From the NCBI GenBank assembly GCA_032718475.1, contig JAUCBJ010004672.1:1-64000 (forward strand): 64,000 bases of DNA, written 5' to 3'. Positions within the stretch are counted from its first letter, which is position 1, and every line of letters starts with the position of its first letter. The notes below the pieces were generated by a model. That model worked only from the letters and a program-made list of their open reading frames with translations. It searched no databases and was not told the DNA's origin. The translations under genes and the position numbers were made by a program. The stretch comes from Nemertoderma westbladi. Its lineage: Eukaryota > Xenacoelomorpha > Nemertodermatida > Nemertodermatidae. Positions 13,400 to 24,375 of this stretch are shown here, piece by piece.

Positions 13400-14762
13400 G
13401 GTCGCCCTCGCTTCAGCAGATGGTAGTGGCAATGGTGGAATTGGTCTATTGATGAATCCAACTGCACATGCAGCATTGGACAAAATAGACCAAATCTCTA
13501 ACCGCATCATCCGTTGCCACTTCTCATGTTCTGGAAGACTGGCTAAGAAGTTTCCTAAGGTGGTTCTGATTGTGTGCTACTCTCCAACTAGTGTTGCCCC
13601 TGTAGAGGAGGTGGAAAATTTCTACCACAATCTACAAGCAGCTACTGATGGAGTGGATCAGCATGCATTCTTAACATTCCTGGGAGACTTTAATCAAAGT
13701 CTGCATAAATCACCTACATCGCCTTGGGTCTATAGCAATAGTGTTAACCGAAATTCCGTCCATCTTCAGGATTTTATCTCTGGAAATGGATTGTTTTCGG
13801 CTGGAACACAGTTCAAGAAGCGAACTGGAAAGCTATGGACTCATAGTGGACCCAGTGGTCACAAGTCCCAGATAGACCATGTCCTGTTTCGTAGGAAATA
13901 CAGGAACTCTATACAAGAATGTAATGCATTTACACTACGACCCTTCTCCAGTGATCACCGCCTTATTGTGGCCAAGGTAAGACTTAGTGTGCGTGCTAGC
14001 GGAACAACGAAATCTGCCTTGCCGCGGCATGACTGGTCCTCTCTGTTGCAACAGCCAAGTGTGAGATCCAGCTTCACACTACAGCTGAGCAACAGGTATG
14101 AGGTTCTTGCCTCGGAGGCGGCAGATCACTGTGAGGGCTATACTGCCTTCACAGAGGCAGTTAAGTTAGCAGCTGCAGAATCAGTTCCTGTATACCCTCG
14201 AAACAGGAAACGGGCCCCATGGACTGACAACAAAATTCAGAAGTGCCGAAATGACCTCTACAAGGCGCAGAAAGAGTCCCCACTCAAACAGACTACAGCG
14301 GCCAAGAATGCAGTTAAGGCTGCATCTAGGTCCCTGCACAGGCAGTACTCTATTAATTTACAGGAGCTAATAAACCAACAGGTTGATGCCATCAATGATG
14401 CTGACGACAGCAGGCAATCATCCCAGGCATGGAGATCGATCAACTTGCTTGCTGGTCGAAAAGGCCAACCAACCACCAAGGTTAAGGCTGAATCACCAGC
14501 CGATCGCCTCAATGGTTGGAAGACCCACTTTGAAAAGCTCCTCAATAATGACAGGGTATTGCCTGGTAACTTTATAGAAGTAAAAGTGTCTGAGTCTGTA
14601 CTCCCAGATATTCCCATTGGTGATATCTCCTTTGCAGAAGTGAAGGCTGCTGCAAAGAGCATTAAGACCAATCGTGCCAGTGGAGTAGATGGTGTTCCCC
14701 CTGAGGTCTTTAAAATACCTGAGTGTTTAAAGCTCATCTATCCCATTATAGTAGACATGTAA
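13400..14762 (+). pseudogene. Retrotransposon endonuclease and start of RT, broken
   Basis: The open frame runs from before the ATG at 13449, since GGIGLLM lies immediately upstream and around it, to a TAA at 14760. It shows the exonuclease-endonuclease-phosphatase motifs LGDFNQ (about residues 78-83 from the 13449 ATG), IDHVLF (about 141) and SSDHRLI (about 168). These are the metal-binding and catalytic end of an APE-type endonuclease that nicks target DNA. A linker and the first RT motif (NRASGVDGVPPEVFK) follow. The N-terminal endonuclease residues are not visible. A run of G at 13390-13400 just upstream may have slipped and shifted the frame. Confidence 0.85.
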
Positions 14763-14834
14763 CGAACAACAAGAGTCCCACAAGAAATGAAAACAAATAA
14801 GTTGGTGCCAGTTCCCTAGAAGGGCAATGGTTCT

Positions 14835-15574
14835 TTGGTTCTTTTCGGGGAATCTCATTGATCTCGATTGCTGCAAAGCTATACAATAGGATTCTATTAA
14901 ATCGCATCAGGGATCCCATTGAGAGACTGCTCCGTGGAAATCAGAATGGATTCCGTAAAGGTCGTGGGACCTTGGAACCCATTTTGGCACTTCGAAGGAT
15001 AATTGAAGAATTATCAAAAAAGAAAGACAGGCATCTGGCTGTTATCTTTGTTGACTTCTTCAAGGCCTTTGATTCAGTCTCTCGCTCACGTATGTTCAGC
15101 ATACTTTCATTATATGGGATTCCTGATGAAATTATTGCAGCAATCAGATCAGTATACGATGGTTCGACAACATTTGTGTCTACTGTTGACGGTGACACAG
15201 AACCATTTGAAGTGTTATGGGGCGTCCTCCAAGGAGACACACTTGCACCATTCTTGTTCATTATTGTGGTTGACTATGTTCTACGCAGGTCCTTAGATCA
15301 TCATAATGATGATGGGGTGATGATAACTCCACCTACTGGCTCCAGAAGTCGAGGAAATCCTGCCAAGTACCTAACTGATCTAGACTTTGCTGATGACTTA
15401 GGAGTACTCTCAGAATCATTAGAGGGAGCCCAACGGCTCCTCAGCTCATTAGAACATGCTGCTTCTAGTTTTGGTCTTTTTATTAACTCCAGAAAGACCA
15501 AAATTTTGACAGTTAACTTTGAAAGCCCTCAGCAAGTCTCTGATCGGATGAGCAGCAAGTCTCTGATCGGATGA
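14835..15574 (+). pseudogene. Retrotransposon reverse transcriptase core, broken
   Basis: The frame contains NGFRKGRGTLEPILAL (fingers), FVDFFKAFDS (motif A with a catalytic Asp), GVLQGDTLAPFLF (motif B') and DFADD (motif C; FADD in place of the commoner YADD). There is no proper ATG: the frame opens after a frameshift relative to the upstream part. It ends at 15574 because a 23-bp segment is present twice in tandem (15530-15552 and 15553-15575). Confidence 0.88.
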
Positions 15575-15575
15575 G

Positions 15576-16188
15576 CATAAGCTCAAAGGATGGTATGCTT
15601 GAGCATGTGGACGACTTCTGTTACCTGGGATCATGGATCCGGAAGTCAGGTGAGGACCTTCGAATACGTAAGGGAAAGGCATGGGCAGCCTTGAATAGGC
15701 TTTCCAGGATTTGGAAGTCACTGAGAATTAATCGGAAACTTAAGGTCCGATTATTTAGAGCAGCAGTAGTTCCAGTACTCCTGTACGGGAGTCCATGCTG
15801 GGCTCTAACTGCTGAGGACACCAAATCTCTGGATGGCATATTCACAAGAATGCTACGCCGGGTTCATTGTGTCAAGTACAATGCACACATCTCCAACCAG
15901 ACACAATATAACATTGGAGGTTTCTCATTGGTTCCCCCAAGCTTGACACTAGAACAAAATCGCCTCCGCTTTGCAGGACATTGCTTTCGCCGTGAGGACC
16001 AGCCAGTACATAATCTTGTACTTTGGCAGCCTCATGGAGTGAATAAGCATGGTGGACAGCCCATGACTTTCTTGAGACGCATCTTAAAGGACCCTGGCCT
16101 TGAAGATGCGGATGATCTAGCAAATGTCATGGGTGATAGGGAGTTGTGGCGGTGCAATTTTGTTGACAAGCCGGCACAGCATTCTTAA
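15576..16188 (+). pseudogene. Retrotransposon RT C-terminal part, broken
   Basis: The frame continues the RT thumb and C-terminal region with motifs typical of RTE-like ORFs: FCYLGSWI, VLLYGSPCWAL, RRVHCVKYN, NRLRFAGHCFRR, and a final GLEDADDLANVMGDRELW. It is separated from the RT core by the 23-bp duplication. The stop at 16186-16188 lies close to the 3' end of the element. Confidence 0.85.
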
Positions 16189-16234
16189 AAATGCTGCTGC
16201 AATGCAGCATGCCGATCCTAGTAGTAGTAGTAGT

Positions 16235-16470
16235 ATCAACATAGGCCTACAACGTGGTCAACCATAACTATCAACATAGGCCTACAAGGTGGTCAACCAC
16301 AACTATCAACATAGACCTACAAGGTGGTCAACCTTAACTATACACATAGGCCTACAAGGTGGTCAACCATAACTATAGACATAGACCTACAAGGTGGTCA
16401 ACCATAACTATCAACATAGGCCTACAAGGTGGTCAACCAGAACTATACACATAGGCCTACAAGGTTCAAT
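16235..16470. repeat. 35-bp tandem repeat, about 6.7 copies
   Basis: The unit contains ATAGGCCTACAAGGTGGTC followed by AACCATAACT and is about 35 bp. It begins directly after the trinucleotide tail of the retrotransposon, so it may have been a target site or an expansion of the element's flank. Units differ by single bases. Confidence 0.9.
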
Positions 16471-16690
16471 CATCTCCTTTACCTTACCTAAAAACATGGT
16501 ATATTATTAATAAATTAATGTAAGTAGCTAGACCACACGATAGCTGTTTAAGAAGTTCAATTGGTTGACCAATAATAATTCGATTACTCTGGACTAGTGA
16601 TAGGCCTAGAAAGGGTCTGATTAACCAATGGTGAGGCCATAGACCAAAGGAACATTTGAGGCCCCTCAAAAAGGCACATTACACAAGGAA

Positions 16691-17262
16691 CACTAGACAC
16701 TAGAGCTGTTCACTAGTGCTGCTCACTAGAGCTGATCACTAGAGCTACTCACTAGAGCTTCTCACTGGAGCAGCTCACTAGAGCTGCTCACTAGAGCTGC
16801 TCACTAGAGGTGCTCACTAGAGCTTCTCACTAGAGCTGCTCACTAGAGCTGCTCACTAGAGCTGCTCACTAGAGCTGCATACTAGAGCCGCTCACTAGAT
16901 CTGCTCACTAGAGCCGCTCACTAGAGCCGTTCACTAGAGCTGCTCACTAGAGCTGCTCACTAGAGCTGCTCACTAGAGCTGCTCACTAGAGCTGCTCACT
17001 AGAGCCGCTCACTAAAGCTGCTCACTAGAGCCGCTCACTAGAGCCACTCACTAGAGCTGCTCACTAGAACCGCTCACTAGAGCCGCTCACTAGAGATGCT
17101 CACTAGAGATGCTCACTAGAGCTGCTCACTAGACCCGCTCATAAGAGCTGCTCACTAAAGCTGCTTATTAGTGCTGCTCACCAAAGCTGCTCACAAGAGA
17201 TGCTTACTATAGAGCTGCTCACTAGAGCTGCTCACTAGATCCGCTCACTAGAGCTGCTCAAA
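16691..17262. repeat. 13-bp tandem repeat, about 43 copies
   Basis: The unit is GCTGCTCACTAGA with frequent single-base variants (GCCGCTCACTAGA, GCTTCTCACTAGA). GAGCTGCTC inside the repeat is a near-palindrome. The copies are more diverged towards the right end (about 17130-17210). Confidence 0.93.
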
Positions 17263-17689
17263 TATATCGCATATTTTCAACCTTCAATTTTCTTTGAGGA
17301 ATAATGCATAACAGTGCAATTAATTTTACTTTTTTCACAAATGTAAAATCTTATTAATAATATAATTAATAATTATTATAATAATAATAATTAAAGCGAT
17401 TAGGATAGGTAAAACATTTTAAAAATTACAATATAACTCGCCAACAAATTATTGTTATTCTTATTACCATTGTTATTGTAATTAATGATTAATAAAATAT
17501 TGACAATTAAAAAATAATTACGCATAATTAAAATAACAAATATTAGTATATTAAGTGAATTAATTGTTAACTATAATATTTTGTACTTTAAAATACTCGG
17601 TTTTTTCCCTTGAGAGCAGATAATTCTTCAATGATATCATTGAAGTCGAGTTTGCAGGTTACGTTTTATTCAACAGCTAATAGTGTTAA
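17263..17689. other. AT-rich intergenic sequence
   Basis: A very AT-rich spacer with ATAATTAAT words. No gene, RNA or strong regulatory signal is visible. Confidence 0.5.
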
Positions 17690-18205
17690 ATTTGTAGTGT
17701 TTACTTGAGACAGTGGTGAGCGCATGTAGGATTTCAGCCTTCTTAAGTGCACTGAATGTGCGCTCACCCATTGCGACGCAATAAATTGCACCAGGAAAAG
17801 TCGCAGTGCTATCACAATGTAAGGAAACAGCTCTGATACATGAGTTTCTTTAAAGTATTTGAACTTTAAATGAAAAATTTATATTTAAATTAATATAATT
17901 TTAAATTTATGGTGTCATTAGCAACATATCCAGATAATTGCACAAGATAATTATCTTAATGTTTTTTCAGATTTACAGCTCTAATTTTTATTGATTCAGA
18001 CGACTCATTGAACGAAAATAAGACTGCCAACCGTTTATGAACCTCAGAATGAGCTTCTTTTGTGTATTTTAGTTCCGATATAAGTGTGTCTACCATCTTC
18101 AGAAATATAGCCGTTCGAAACCTCTCCCTTACAATTAGGTCAACTTGAGTATCTGTTGGTTCTCCAAGTAAACACCCCTTCTGGCAATTGGGCTGAACAG
18201 ACACA
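17690..18205 (-). pseudogene. hAT-like transposase C-terminal remnant
   Basis: On the minus strand, 18204-17956 encodes a segment with FRTAIFLKMVDTLISELK, which resembles the region before the dimerisation domain in hAT/ZMYM1-like transposases. In a different frame, about 17820-17710, there is MGERTFSALKKAEILHAL, which matches the ERSFSALRRIKTYLR signature of the hAT dimerisation domain. A stop and frameshifts lie between the two parts, and the N-terminal zinc finger and catalytic region are not visible. It ends about 380 bp upstream of the hnRNP L start codon. Confidence 0.65.
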
Positions 18206-18587
18206 CCTTTTGGCTATGGGAGAGTGTTAGCCAATGAGGTGAGCTTATTGAAGAAACAGCCAATTAGAAGCCCAGAAATACTTCCATAGGCTGAACCGAC
18301 ACCCCAATTGGAAATATGCGTCCGGTCCGGTACTACATACAGACTTACTACAGCAGTACAGTCCACAGTCCGACAATCTCACAGTACTACAGTACTACGA
18401 TACTACAGTACTAACTACCTGACTACCTACCGGTAATGCTGTAATACTGTACAGCCTGACAGCTGTAAGCCTGTAATCAGGTAATACAGTAATAGTAACC
18501 CGTCTACCAGTCTACCGACTGACCGGTATCTAGTACTGCTGTACTGTCTGACTGTAGTTGGCCTACCCGATTCTCGATTCATGATTG
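18206..18587 (+). promoter_or_regulatory. Upstream/5' UTR region of the hnRNP L gene
   Basis: The 380 bp before the start codon are built from TACT/AGTA/ACTG words (for example ACAGTACTACAGTACTACG near 18381). I see no clear TATA box or initiator. An in-frame TGA at 18582-18584 blocks upward extension of the coding frame. A 5' UTR intron further upstream cannot be excluded. Confidence 0.35.
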
Positions 18588-18701
18588 ATGATGGATTACG
18601 GCGGACCAATTAGTAAACGTATGAAGGTCGACTATGGATCAACAGGATTGAGTGGTTCTCGCGGTGAAGGTTCTGCTGTTAGTGGTGGTGGTGGATATCC
18701 G
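18588..18701 (+). CDS. HNRNPL: hnRNP L, coding exon 1 (N-terminal tail)
   Basis: This exon encodes the first 38 residues of an hnRNP L orthologue, a nuclear RNA-binding protein that binds CA-rich RNA and controls alternative splicing. Two consecutive ATGs (18588 and 18591) are possible starts; an in-frame TGA at 18582 lies just upstream. The peptide has GGPISKRMKVD, comparable to the N-terminal PKRLKTD motif of vertebrate hnRNP L (a likely nuclear localisation signal), then a Gly/Ser-rich stretch. The donor is CCG|GTAAGT at 18702, phase 0, which fits the acceptor of the next exon. The call rests on that motif and phase, since the exon is short and outside any RRM. Confidence 0.72.
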
Positions 18702-21700
18702 GTAAGTCAGTAAGCAGCAAGCAGGTAACAGGCTGACAGGGTAAGTCAGTTATATACACTACCGGTACGGTATTATTCAATACCAAATATAAAAGTAAAC
18801 AGTCAGACAGTAAAGTAAAAAATAAAAGTAAAACAAATATAATATAATATAAAAGTAAACTCCTAACTCAACTCAGTCAGTCAGTAGACTCAACTTGTAG
18901 AAAATAATAACAACATTTTAGGCCCACTGAATCCAATGTAGGCCTATCTGCCTATATGATATGGCTCTGATACCTGGCTGGATACTATTAAATTACACTG
19001 ACATGCTGACAGCTGATTGGAGTATTGGATTATATCAGTATATACAACAATTAATTTGTATGCAGTATTATTCAATACCTATCTGCCTATATATAAAAGT
19101 AAATTAATACTGTAATAATTCAAATAATTCGTAGAAAATAATAACTAAATTATAGGCCTACTCAATGTATATGATATATATGGCTCTGCAGCTCTGATAC
19201 TATCAAATGTACACTGAGAGGCTTACTTGACTATTGGACTATATAAAACAATTAATTTATATACAGTATTATTCAAAACCTATATATATATATATACAGA
19301 TATAGGCCCCTATATAAAAAAGTAAGTTCATACCTAAAATATCTTGTAGAAATAGTAACAGATTATACTGGATAGGATATTGCTCTGATAATTGAAACTA
19401 ATATAAAGGAGACAATGTTGTTCTAGAGTTACTACTACTACTATGGTTGTTGGCAGACATTACATGCATTCCTCATGGAACCACCGCTTGCATTGACCAC
19501 ATGTATCCAATTGATTGATTCTGCTTTTTCCTCTCTCCAATCATCATCATCTTCGAGTGGGGGCTCAACAAGCATGCAGGTGTAACAGATACTAGAATTA
19601 ATTTTCAATTTCCTTGATGTAGTCTCTAAAGATTTAGAAGCTGTCGAACTCTTTTCTTTGTTTTCTCTTCTTGTCTAGCGATCATTTCCAATCGTAGGCG
19701 CTCAGGTGACTCTTCACTCATCAATACCTCACTTGTTGTTTCTGTACTGTACCCTAGTACATTTACGTTTTGCATTCTCTAAGGCAAATTTTGTTGATGT
19801 AGAAGGTAGGCCTACTGGTCGTAAAGCACTGGTAATTGCATATCGCATCGCATGGTTGAGTATGGTGATAATACATTTATTGATTGGATTTTACTGTGAC
19901 TCTCAGGATCAGCTTGATGGTTGCTTGGATGAACTGAATTAGGCGTTGAAGACATTACTGGTAAGGGAATTGATTGAATTGAAGGAGGTGGGGTGGATTG
20001 AATTGACGTGTTGATTGATTGGGTTACAGAAGTAGGACTTAGGATTATTTCTGTTGGTATCTTTAATGAACAATCATTCAGAGCTGGAGCACGCATATCA
20101 AAATCATCAATATTGAGAAATGGTGACACAGTCCCACAGTCCCAGAAGCTGTCGATTGATAAGATTGGTTAATAGGTACAGTATAATCGTGTTCCATTTC
20201 ATTATCAGTAATGTAATGTTCATGCTATTCAATTCCTGTAACTCGTACTCAAGGAAAAAACTGGGGTCTATAATAGGTTCATCATCATCAACCATGCTGG
20301 AAGTTATAGGTCCTATAAAAGACTCTTCCTCTAGAATATCTGAAGTGGATGGTTCTAGAATTGGTTGATCAACAACCTCAACTGGAGCTCCTGGTTCAGG
20401 AAGAGAAACTCCAGCAGTAACATGTGGGGCCGAGGCAGTGCGATCTAAATTAGGCCCATCACATGATTCAATAGAACCAATGGCATCACCTAGCTTTAAC
20501 TTAGATATTGCTGGGGCATTCCTATCAACACGGTCTGGTATAGTCCACATTTCCGGAACCCACAAATGATGTAATCGGGCTTCTTAATAAAGGCCTCTGA
20601 GAAAAGTTGATCTAAGAGCGTTGGGTGGGAAGATTTCCTTTTTAACTTTGGTCAGGCTACTCTCGCTATAAATCTAGATTTTATACCTAGACTTCTTTGC
20701 GGGACCAAATACAGATACATCCTATGGCTGCAATGCAAATGACGAATTTGGTGGTAAATCAACTAAATGTACACTTTCCTCTCGAGCCCGAATCGCAACT
20801 TCACAAGATATATGTGACCCATTGCCATCATAAAACAATATCATAGGCTTCGGTTTCAATCGAACAAATTCAAGAAATGTGGAAAGGAACCAGGTCTTGA
20901 AACTATGGCCTTCCATCCAATCACTCTCCGTGATGTTATATGTAGTTCCTTTTGGTCCACCCTGCAACCAACTCACAAGCATTCCTCTCCTGATTCCCAC
21001 TTTTCCTTTGTACACCATATATGGCTGCAAATATGTACTGGACACATTATAAGGACGCAAAATAAGACAATAAAGCTCGTTTTTCCTTCAGTGGGAAGGA
21101 GATACTGTGCATCCTGTGTCCATAATGACTATAAACATCTCTTTGCCTTTGGGTCTACACTCAATCCAACTTCATCAAGGTTAAAAAACCTATTGGCTGA
21201 TTGGGGCACTCTTCCAGGGATAATCCAGACACTAAATTTCCAACTAAAATGAAGAATTCGTAGAACAGTTGGATTCAACCCCTCTGGCTATAGTTACATA
21301 TTCAGGTTTGCCCTTGGTCAATTGAGAAGCATGTCTTCTTTCAAAGAGGCGAATCCATGATTGTCCTTGAAGAGGTTTGGTTCCCCTGTTGAATACAAAT
21401 ATGTCTTTATGACGTGGATTAGTTGGTCCTGGTTTAGTGGCCAACCACAATCACCAAGATATATCAGAGCCGATACTACATATTTCTCAATGTTTGGATC
21501 AATTATCGATGGGGCTCCTCTCCCAAAATGTTCCTTGCTTTTGAGCCACGGAAATTGTTACACAACCATTTGGATAATGTGCTTTTCGGTATTTTATATT
21601 TTTTGGGCAACTTCTCGTATTGAACATCGTTCCCCTTTTCTATTTGATGATTTATAGAATTTAACCGCATTAATAAGGTCTAGTATTTATCAGTCTGTGC

Positions 21701-23049
21701 AGGTGTGTGTCGCACTCCGCTTCTCGGACTCCCTATCACTTTGTCAGTCTGTGGATGGAGTTTTGGTAGACTGGATCTACAAATTATTTAGGCTATTCTA
21801 CAAAGTCAGATATTAGTTCTGTAGTTTGTACCAATGCAATTTAAATTTGTCCGTAATTTGACCAGGGTGTCCTGAATTTGAAGAGTTAACACTAGCAGGC
21901 GCCTAGGCCTACAGGCCTACGACCTATACAGCTATAAACTTTGGTCTCTGAGAAAAGAGCTTTCGAATGAGCCCAAAACGAACGAACTCCGTACGACCAC
22001 TAGAACTGGAGATTATACATTTTGAAGATCTCCGATGACCGATAAGTCTATTCCGTGTAATCCCGCAAAGACCGCAGAATCGCTTATTCAAGTCCCGTCT
22101 TCATTCCGGAGATTTGAAGTTGTCTTATAAACTGATCAGTAGATCCAATAATCACAAAAAAATACTTTCTCAATTAAAATTTTGTGCTCTTTCTCGGAGA
22201 CATCCAATTAGCACCACTGAGCACAGAAATTTGCATAAATTGAATGCAAACCCCAAACTTCATCTCCTTTACCAATATCGCGATATATCGGAGCCAGTAT
22301 CTTCTATCCCAGATATCTCGAAAACTAAGCAAGATATGAGAAAACGGTTTCCATATTTGGATTCAGCATGAAATTCTGCATCAGATAGGATATGTTTCAA
22401 AAATTCGACTTTTTGGTCAGAAAATGCGCTACCCCCCTCTTAATATCGATGAGTGTTTTAAATAAATAATAATAAAAATATGTAGGGGGCCTAGGCTAGG
22501 CCTATGCATGCAGTAGGCCTATTGCTGTATTGTGTATTGTACGGTGTCTTGTATCTGGTAGTCTGGGTACCTCTGTCAGTATCAGCATGTAGGGTAACGG
22601 TAGCATGTAGGGGTAGCAGGCAGGCCTACCTCTGTTTGTAGTTATTTAATACCTGGCAACTGGTTGCTGCCCTGTCCTGGCACATAAGCAGTAGGCCTAT
22701 AGCCTACAACAAGCACTTGATTTTGTCGAATTTAGTTTCAAGCCGGTTCTAATGATAGGCCTACTAATACAGTAATATTAACGTGCCCAAATTTGATGAG
22801 AATGTCCAGAGCAGCAGAGCGCAGCCCCTTTTTCAATTTCATATTCCAACAATAATCCACGGGCTGACTGGCACACAGAGATTTTAACTTGAAATCGGCA
22901 GAATCCAGCCAGCATCTGGCCTGACTGTACTAAAGACATACAGACATATACCAGCATACTGGCTGCCTAAACGACAGCTTAAATGGAAAAGGCATAACTG
23001 ACACACTGATGCAGGAATGCGAGTTAATATAATTATGTTTAACTTTCAG
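18702..23049 (+). other. hnRNP L intron 1
   Basis: This 4.35-kb intron contains low-complexity sequence, including a TA run near 19280, the decayed pogo/Tigger-like transposase (19460-21690, minus strand), and about 1.3 kb rich in the palindrome TAGGCCTA. Short open frames at 19706-19942 and 22114-22371 have no recognisable motif. It ends at the acceptor TTAACTTTCAG|GG. Confidence 0.8.
19460..21690 (-). pseudogene. pogo/Tigger-like DDE transposase, decayed
   Basis: Read on the minus strand, the parts occur in the expected order of a pogo/Tigger-like transposase. First is a psq-type helix-turn-helix, SIREVAQK followed by a lysine-serine-rich helix (about 21640-21540). Next is a WIRLFERRH-type segment (about 21360), then NLDEVGLS with the first catalytic Asp (about 21180), then LFYDGNGSHIS with the second (about 20840), LVDLPPNSSFALQP, and FGPAKKS just after an in-frame stop (near 20718). 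A Ser/Pro/acid-rich region (20565-19812) follows. The C terminus is a PHD-like finger, with VEPPLEDDDDW and CGQCKRWFHEEC, ending at a TAA at 19460-19462. Several stops and frameshifts show that it is inactive. Terminal inverted repeats were not identified. Confidence 0.85.
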
Positions 23050-23153
23050 GGTCGCAATGAGACAGATGGAACTTGTGTTCTGATTAATGGAATTCCGTCT
23101 AATCTTATAGAAATTGACGTTAATGAGGCTGTCGATTCTTTTGGCACTATAAT
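23050..23153 (+). CDS. HNRNPL: hnRNP L, coding exon 2 (first half of RRM1)
   Basis: The exon follows a CAG acceptor at 23047-23049 and encodes about residues 39-72. CVLINGIPSNLIEIDV forms RNP2 and helix 1 of RRM1, at the position of VHIRGL in vertebrate hnRNP L, and AVDSFGTI ends the helix-turn. The donor AT|GTAAGT at 23154 leaves two bases of a split codon, exactly matched by the next exon. RRM1 is the most diverged of the visible RRMs. Confidence 0.82.
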
Positions 23154-23500
23154 GTAAGTTTATACTGCAGTCAGTCAGTCATATACCGGTTCTGAGCTAT
23201 TATTATTAGGTATATTGCAGGGTTGCCACTCACCGGAAGCTGGAATAGTCAGGGAATTTCATTTTTTCTTAAAATTTCAGGGAAATGTTGGAATTCTAGT
23301 AAAAATTTAACAAATCAGGGAATGTGTAAAAAAATCTGCCGTCTGTCCCACTCTCGGTACAGCTGATTGCCAACCCATCCCGGTGAGAGAAGGGTCTCTC
23401 CCACTCTCGGTACAGCTGTCTGTCAAAGATAGGTCATATCTATAGTAGGTCATGTCATTGCATTATATAATAACTGTATAAGGACTGCACTTGATTACAG

Positions 23501-23650
23501 AAATACCCAACTACAGTTGTCAACCGGTCAGTCCATAGTGCAGTATGAGGACCCACATGCTGCTAGCAGCTGCGTACAGGCCTCCAACACAGGGATGCTA
23601 AGGATAGGGGGTGCCGAAGTACAGGCCACTCTCACCAACATGAAGCCGAG
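23501..23650 (+). CDS. HNRNPL: hnRNP L, coding exon 3 (second half of RRM1)
   Basis: After a TTACAG acceptor, one base completes the split Ile codon. The exon encodes residues 73-122 including TGQSIVQYED (RNP1, aligned with the KRQALVEFED segment of vertebrate hnRNP L), a helix (PHAASSCVQAS) and the final strand GGAEVQATLTN. The donor AG|GTCAGT at 23651 leaves two bases. The frame is open over the whole exon and in no larger context, which together with RRM spacing supports it. Confidence 0.86.
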
Positions 23651-24128
23651 GTCAGTATAACTCAACCTAACTCTGGTCTAATAACAAACTACTCATCTGC
23701 TAGTACAACAACTTTTTGTTGGGCACAGCTTTTGCAAAGTCGGCAATGACGTCCAGGTGGGATCGAACTAGTGAGTGACCTTTGGGTTTGAATTCTGACG
23801 CTCTAACCATTCAGCTAGCGGCTCAGGTAAAAAGATAGACCCTCGAAATACTATCTGATACCTTGTATGTCCGCAATTTACCTCCTCATGGCCTCCCATC
23901 TGTCAATACCATCATATGCTGCCACTGTGCTCAACCCTGCAGTACTTGGCCGTCTCTAACCACTCGCTACAATGAAAGCGTAGTGTATATTAACAATGAA
24001 CCATCACGACCACTATGACTAATTATACACTCTAACTACTTATCTAGGTAGGACAGTCATTGCCGACTTTGCAAAAGCTCTGCCCAACAAAAAGTTATAA
24101 TAATATGCATTTATGTTCATTCCTTTAG
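23651..24128 (+). other. hnRNP L intron 3
   Basis: This 478-bp intron is largely made of an inverted-repeat element with a tRNA-like core, annotated separately. The acceptor is TTCCTTTAG at 24120-24128. Intron 2 (23154-23500, 347 bp) is unremarkable apart from an imperfect duplication around CTCTCGGTACAGCTG at 23350 and 23403. Confidence 0.85.
23710..24096. mobile_element. Short inverted-repeat element with tRNA-like core
   Basis: About 41 bp at the left end (AACTTTTTGTTGGGC... to about 23750) are nearly the exact reverse complement of the right end (about 24056-24096). Between them, on the minus strand at 23754-23828, is a tRNA-like unit with an A-box-like TAGCTGAATGG and a B-box-like AGTTCGATCCC. 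No coding capacity is present. A clear target-site duplication is not visible. It looks like a non-autonomous inverted-repeat element or a composite of SINE and MITE. Confidence 0.75.
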
Positions 24129-24375
24129 CGGCGAGAAACCCAACCACGTGTTACTAATAACGGTAAACAATGCTATGTATCCGATTTCTACGGATGTTGT
24201 ACACAAGATAACGAACCAACACGCCAATGTTTTACGGATCGTTATATTCCGCAAGAATGGGATTCAGGCGCTAGTCGAATTCGAGACAATATCGGCGGGG
24301 CGGTTGGTTAAATCCCAACTCAATGGGGCCGATGTGTACGCAGGGTGCTGCACGCTTAAAATCGAGTACGCTAAG
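24129..24375 (+). CDS. HNRNPL: hnRNP L, coding exon 4 (RRM2)
   Basis: This exon encodes a complete RRM2 (about residues 124-205) and is the strongest evidence for the family. The segments VLLITVNNAMYPIS (RNP2), IVIFRKNGIQALVEFE (RNP1) and LNGADVYAGCCTLKIEYAK match hnRNP L almost residue for residue and are closer to hnRNP L than to PTB. The first base completes a Ser codon from exon 3. The donor is AAG|GTAAGC at 24376, phase 0. Confidence 0.97.

Larger units (their letters stand above)
13400..16235 (+). mobile_element. Broken non-LTR retrotransposon, RTE-like
   Basis: The element carries an endonuclease C-terminal half followed by a reverse transcriptase, the order of non-LTR retrotransposons. 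Short 3' sequence after the last stop (16188) and a trinucleotide tail of AGT/TAG repeats at about 16219-16235 fit the RTE group. The 5' end is missing or too decayed to read: the endonuclease begins near its GGIGLLM motif. The reading frame is broken by two in-frame stops and a frameshift at about 14760-14850, and by a 23-bp tandem duplication at 15530-15575. It is inactive as it stands. Exact clade assignment (RTE against Proto2 or a relative) needs a phylogeny. Confidence 0.88.

Noticed and set aside
22114-22371. Short plus-strand frame of 85 codons in intron 1
   Set aside because: No motif, no splice context that fits the hnRNP L phases, and no similarity that I recognise.
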